NCBI GenBank assembly: GCA_003457145.1
Contig: DMSR01000107.1
Span: 1-8,606, forward strand
Direction: 5' to 3'
DNA: 8,606 nt
Origin: Bacillus sp. (in: firmicutes)
GTDB taxonomy: Bacteria; Bacillota; Bacilli; Bacillales; Cytobacillaceae
The notes under the pieces are model-generated. The model saw only the letters and a list, made by a program, of their open reading frames with translations, had not been told where the DNA came from and ran no database searches. Below are positions 6,802 through 8,606 of the stretch, in pieces; position 1 is the first letter of the stretch, and each line of letters opens with the position of its first letter. The position numbers were made by a program, and so were the translations under genes.

Positions 6802-7278
6802 TTATATAAATAATTGAATATCAGACTCCAGGGCGTCTTGTAAATATGTCTTTGCATCAACAATTTCAACCTCTGGATAAAATTCTTCGGGCTTGAACCC
6901 AAGGATTTCTACTGATAGCTTGCACGCGTAGAATTTAACTTTCTTTTTTCTGGCTCCCTTTAAAAAGGCAATCAACGGTGGAGCATCATCATCCTCCATC
7001 ATTTCATTCATCATCATTTTTCCTATCCCTGCAAAATTCATTTTTGACAGAGGCAGCTCCTCTACTCCCTTCGGAGTCATCATACTGAACATCTTTTCAT
7101 AAAGCGTCTTGCCTTCCATTTCTACCTTTTCTGGATCCCTCAGCATCAAAAGCCCCCAAAACGCGCAGAACATCGTGACCTCGACATCAATTTCCCGTGC
7201 TGTATTCGCCAGGATCAGTCCGCCCATCGCTTTGTCATACTCCCCGCTGAACATCAGCAAATTCATTCTTTTCGGCAT
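6802..7278 (-). CDS. DsrE2-type (DsrE/DsrF/DrsH-like) sulfur-handling protein
   Basis: The chosen start gives 158 aa, typical of this family. It opens with the family pattern NLLMFSGEYDKAMGGLILAN, then DVEVTMFCAFWGL, an acidic/methionine-rich middle (MMMNEMMEDDDAP) and FYACKLSVEILGF with Cys119, the position of the conserved persulfide-carrying cysteine; Cys38 is a second cysteine. Related DsrE proteins accept and pass on sulfane sulfur, and DsrE2 members are often found with rhodaneses and TusA. Neither is present here, but a cysteine desulfurase-like gene follows. An in-frame ATG at 7330-7332 would add 18 residues (176 aa). It lacks a ribosome binding site and lies inside a predicted -10 element, whereas GAGGGG stands just before the chosen ATG (7276-7278). 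The protein is probably cytoplasmic; no signal peptide is seen. The family call is good; the partner is unknown. Confidence 0.85.
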   Translation of the reverse strand: MPKRMNLLMFSGEYDKAMGGLILANTAREIDVEVTMFCAFWGLLMLRDPEKVEMEGKTLYEKMFSMMTPKGVEELPLSKMNFAGIGKMMMNEMMEDDDAPPLIAFLKGARKKKVKFYACKLSVEILGFKPEEFYPEVEIVDAKTYLQDALESDIQLFI

Positions 7279-7329
7279 ATTACCCCTCATCTCTACAGTT
7301 CTGCCTTTATTATTTTCCCTGCTGCTAAC

Positions 7330-7358
7330 CATATACCGAGTTCACAAAGCTGTAACAA
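7330..7358 (-). promoter_or_regulatory. SigA-like promoter of the DsrE2 gene
   Basis: On the minus strand TTGTTA (7353-7358) and TATATG (7330-7335) are separated by 17 bp. Each matches 4 of 6 consensus bases. The -10 hexamer includes the ATG of the longer possible reading frame, so a transcript from here would begin downstream of that ATG and support the shorter start at 7278. Confidence 0.4.
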
Positions 7359-7408
7359 TATGACGATAAAATACTGGATTTTTACGGATAGTCTTCATGA
7401 TTATTCAT

Positions 7409-7434
7409 GTTTTCAAATTTTTTTAATCGGGTAA
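7409..7434 (+). promoter_or_regulatory. SigB-type general stress promoter for the DUF2188 gene
   Basis: GTTTTC (7409-7414) and GGGTAA (7429-7434) are separated by 14 bp. This matches the Bacillus SigB consensus (GTTT in the -35, 12-15 bp spacer, GGGWAW in the -10). The expected start site near 7441 leaves about 46 nt of leader before the ATG at 7487. It lies in the intergenic region directly ahead of the only plus-strand gene there. Confidence 0.6.
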
Positions 7435-7486
7435 AATCAAATACCTGTCCAAGGTGAAAAAAAATCCAAAACAAAGCGAGGGATTT

Positions 7487-7765
7487 ATGATGTCACAGAA
7501 TGAAAAGAACAAAAACAGTGGAATGAATCAAGAAGAGTATTTCAAGGATCGTGCCGGAACGGATGAAGCCAGATTTCACGCCGTTCCTCACGATGAAGAA
7601 GGCTGGGCTGTCAAAAAAGAAGGCCAGGACAACCCTGAATTTACAAGTGGCTCAAAGTCCGAAGCTGTAGAGGAAGCGAAACGAATGGCCGAAGAGGCAG
7701 GGACGATGGCTTATATCCATGATGAGGATGGAAAGATCGAGGAGCAGTTCAATTTTAATGACTAA
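7487..7765 (+). CDS. Small DUF2188-domain protein, probable general stress protein
   Basis: The 92-aa acidic, hydrophilic protein has the DUF2188 pattern: WAVKKEG (40-46), a central helix beginning SKSEAVEEAKRMAEEAG (56-72) and YIHDEDGKIEEQFNF (76-90). The N-terminal 35 residues are charged, low-complexity and probably disordered. No catalytic residues, membrane segment or cysteine are visible, and the molecular role of DUF2188 is unknown. Start choice: GCGAGGG precedes tandem ATGs at 7487 and 7490. An in-frame GTG at 7454 would give 103 aa, but it would sit only about 13 nt from the predicted SigB start site and has a poorer ribosome binding site. Transcribed alone, divergent from the DsrE2 gene and convergent with the FAD protein gene. 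The SigB-like promoter implies induction by stress or stationary phase (inference). Confidence 0.85.
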   Translation: MMSQNEKNKNSGMNQEEYFKDRAGTDEARFHAVPHDEEGWAVKKEGQDNPEFTSGSKSEAVEEAKRMAEEAGTMAYIHDEDGKIEEQFNFND

Positions 7766-7793
7766 AACTTTTTATAGCCTTACTATTTAAATA

Positions 7794-7820
7794 GCCTTGC
7801 AGGGATTGTCCCTGCAAGGC
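7794..7820. terminator. Bidirectional hairpin between convergent genes
   Basis: A perfect 12-bp stem, GCCTTGCAGGGA and TCCCTGCAAGGC, closes a 3-nt TTG loop. It lies 28 bp after the DUF2188 stop and 10 bp after the stop of the convergent FAD-protein gene. Neither side carries a proper T-run (TTAATGG on the plus strand, TATTTAAAT on the minus strand), so termination may be partial, or the stem may mainly protect 3' ends. Confidence 0.7.
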
Positions 7821-7830
7821 TTAATGGTGA

Positions 7831-8394
7831 CTATGCTTTTAAGACATCGTGGTCAACATATCGTTCACCATTCAACTCACTGATAACATTGATCGCTACT
7901 TTTGCGCCATCACCTGCAGTGATGATTGTATGCATGCTGACCCCTGCGCAAGTTCCTGCAGCCCATACGCCTTCTAGATTTGTCTTTCCGGCACCATCTA
8001 CGTCAAAGATCGTCTTGATTCTTGGTTCTGTACCATCCTTGGTATCAAGACCCGAAGCCTCTGCAAGATCAGTCATCATGCCAGTAGCAAGAATGACATG
8101 TTTTGCTTCGAATTCGCCATTTTCTGTTTGAATCTTAAAACCTTGTTCCGTTTTGCTCAGCGCTGTAACAGTCGTTTCAACCAACTCTGCACCAAACTTT
8201 TTCGCCTGGGCAATCCCTGTTTCAACTAGATCAGGACCCGCAATTTCTTGTACTCCATAATGGTTTTCCATCCAAGCACGTTTAGTGATACTTTTATTGC
8301 TGTCAAGCATCACTGTTTTTTTTCCTGCCTTAGCTGTGAAAATCGCCGCACTTCCGCCAGCCGGACCAGCACCGATAATGGCTACATCATACAT
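7831..8394 (-). CDS. Short thioredoxin-reductase-like FAD protein lacking the NADPH domain
   Basis: The 187-aa protein has only the FAD-binding domain of the thioredoxin reductase fold: the dinucleotide motif GAGPAG (8-13), the flavin-site WMENHYGV (41-48), the ATG motif (103-105) and the C-terminal flavin segment around WAAGTCAGVSMHT with TITAGDGA-type ending (144-170). In thioredoxin reductases (about 310 aa) a 120-residue NADPH domain with a CxxC lies between the last two motifs; here only about 35 residues join them and no CxxC exists. The single cysteine, C149, replaces the usual Asp of the GD flavin motif. Similar short oxidoreductases are annotated in Bacillaceae, so this is probably a stable family and not a decay product. 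Reading frame, start (AAGGAGG about 9 nt before ATG) and stop are intact. Reaction and electron donor are unknown; it could be a small thiol oxidoreductase or a flavin carrier. Confidence 0.85.
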   Translation of the reverse strand: MYDVAIIGAGPAGGSAAIFTAKAGKKTVMLDSNKSITKRAWMENHYGVQEIAGPDLVETGIAQAKKFGAELVETTVTALSKTEQGFKIQTENGEFEAKHVILATGMMTDLAEASGLDTKDGTEPRIKTIFDVDGAGKTNLEGVWAAGTCAGVSMHTIITAGDGAKVAINVISELNGERYVDHDVLKA

Positions 8395-8427
8395 AGATGA
8401 CTTCCTCCTTTTCCTTTTTCCATTTTT

Positions 8428-8436
8428 ATCATACCA
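8428..8436 (-). promoter_or_regulatory. Extended -10 promoter of the FAD protein gene
   Basis: On the minus strand TGGTATGAT forms an extended -10 (TG-N-TATGAT; 5 of 6 to TATAAT) about 33 bp ahead of the ATG. No good -35 is seen at 17 bp, which is common for extended -10 promoters. Confidence 0.5.
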
Positions 8437-8500
8437 AATTTTTCTTTCTGAAAGCTAATAGTTTGATACTAGTGAATATCTAAAAGAATAAGACTTTTTT

Positions 8501-8514
8501 AGAACAACCGTTCT
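8501..8514. promoter_or_regulatory. LexA/SOS-box-like palindrome
   Basis: AGAACAACCGTTCT contains GAAC-N4-GTTC, the core of the Bacillus LexA (DinR) box, usually flanked by C and G as CGAAC-N4-GTTCG. Here the flanks are A and T. It lies 47 bp before the ATG of the partial plus-strand gene and about 107 bp upstream of the FAD protein start, in the shared divergent region. The core match is exact; LexA binding is inferred. Confidence 0.35.
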
Positions 8515-8560
8515 TTCAAGAGAGGCAGGAAGATATGTGAAAGTAGGAGGGAGAACATTG

Positions 8561-8606
8561 ATGAAGGCTCTTTTCGTGAACTTTGTTGCGTTCTCTTCGA
8601 AAAGCA
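8561..8606 (+). CDS. 5' fragment of a plus-strand gene running off the window
   Basis: An open frame begins MKALFVNFVAFSSKS and continues to the window edge without a stop (15 codons). A strong AGGAGGG ribosome binding site (8545-8551) lies 9 nt before this ATG. An in-frame TTG directly before it (8558-8560) is an alternative start with 6-nt spacing. The hydrophobic beginning is too short to assign. A LexA-box-like palindrome lies upstream. The product is not recognised. Confidence 0.55.
   Translation, partial: MKALFVNFVAFSSKS

Overview
The window looks like chromosomal DNA from an endospore-forming, low-to-moderate GC Bacillaceae (Bacillus/Mesobacillus/Cytobacillus type). The clearest pointers are an intact cwlJ-type cortex hydrolase gene, strong AAAGGAGG-type ribosome binding sites, A/T-rich intergenic DNA, a good match to a SigB promoter and several Bacillus-style small proteins. 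No rRNA, tRNA, CRISPR array or insertion sequence was seen.

Layout. (1) 1-3760: a minus-strand MarR-type repressor gene followed 2 bp later by a large MMPL/RND-type membrane exporter (1041 aa). This is a compact regulator-plus-pump operon. A terminator hairpin lies after the pump. A SigA-like promoter ahead of the repressor carries three TTTAACT copies spaced exactly 16 bp apart, a likely autoregulatory operator. (2) 3820-4290: cwlJ on the minus strand with its own terminator. (3) 4291-5143: a divergent gene for a glycine/asparagine/glutamine-patterned protein built of six roughly 30-residue repeats. Its 3' end overlaps the next, convergent gene by 11 bp. (4) 5133-7278, minus strand: a DsrE2-type small sulfur-handling protein, a clear terminator, then a 496-aa class V PLP enzyme related to cysteine desulfurases. 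(5) 7409-7765, plus strand: a SigB-type promoter and a small DUF2188 protein. (6) 7794-8394: a convergent hairpin and a minus-strand 187-aa FAD protein that resembles thioredoxin reductase without its NADPH domain and without a CxxC. (7) 8395-8606: a divergent intergenic region with a GAAC-N4-GTTC palindrome (LexA/SOS-box-like) and the first 15 codons of a plus-strand gene that runs off the window.

How the genes may work together. The repressor probably controls export of an unknown hydrophobic or lipid-like substrate by the pump. CwlJ acts in spore germination. The DsrE2 protein and the desulfurase-like enzyme are plausible partners in sulfur or persulfide metabolism, but a terminator separates them and no direct link is shown. 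The DUF2188 gene is probably part of the general stress response. The repeat protein is the least understood gene here and the most attractive candidate for follow-up.
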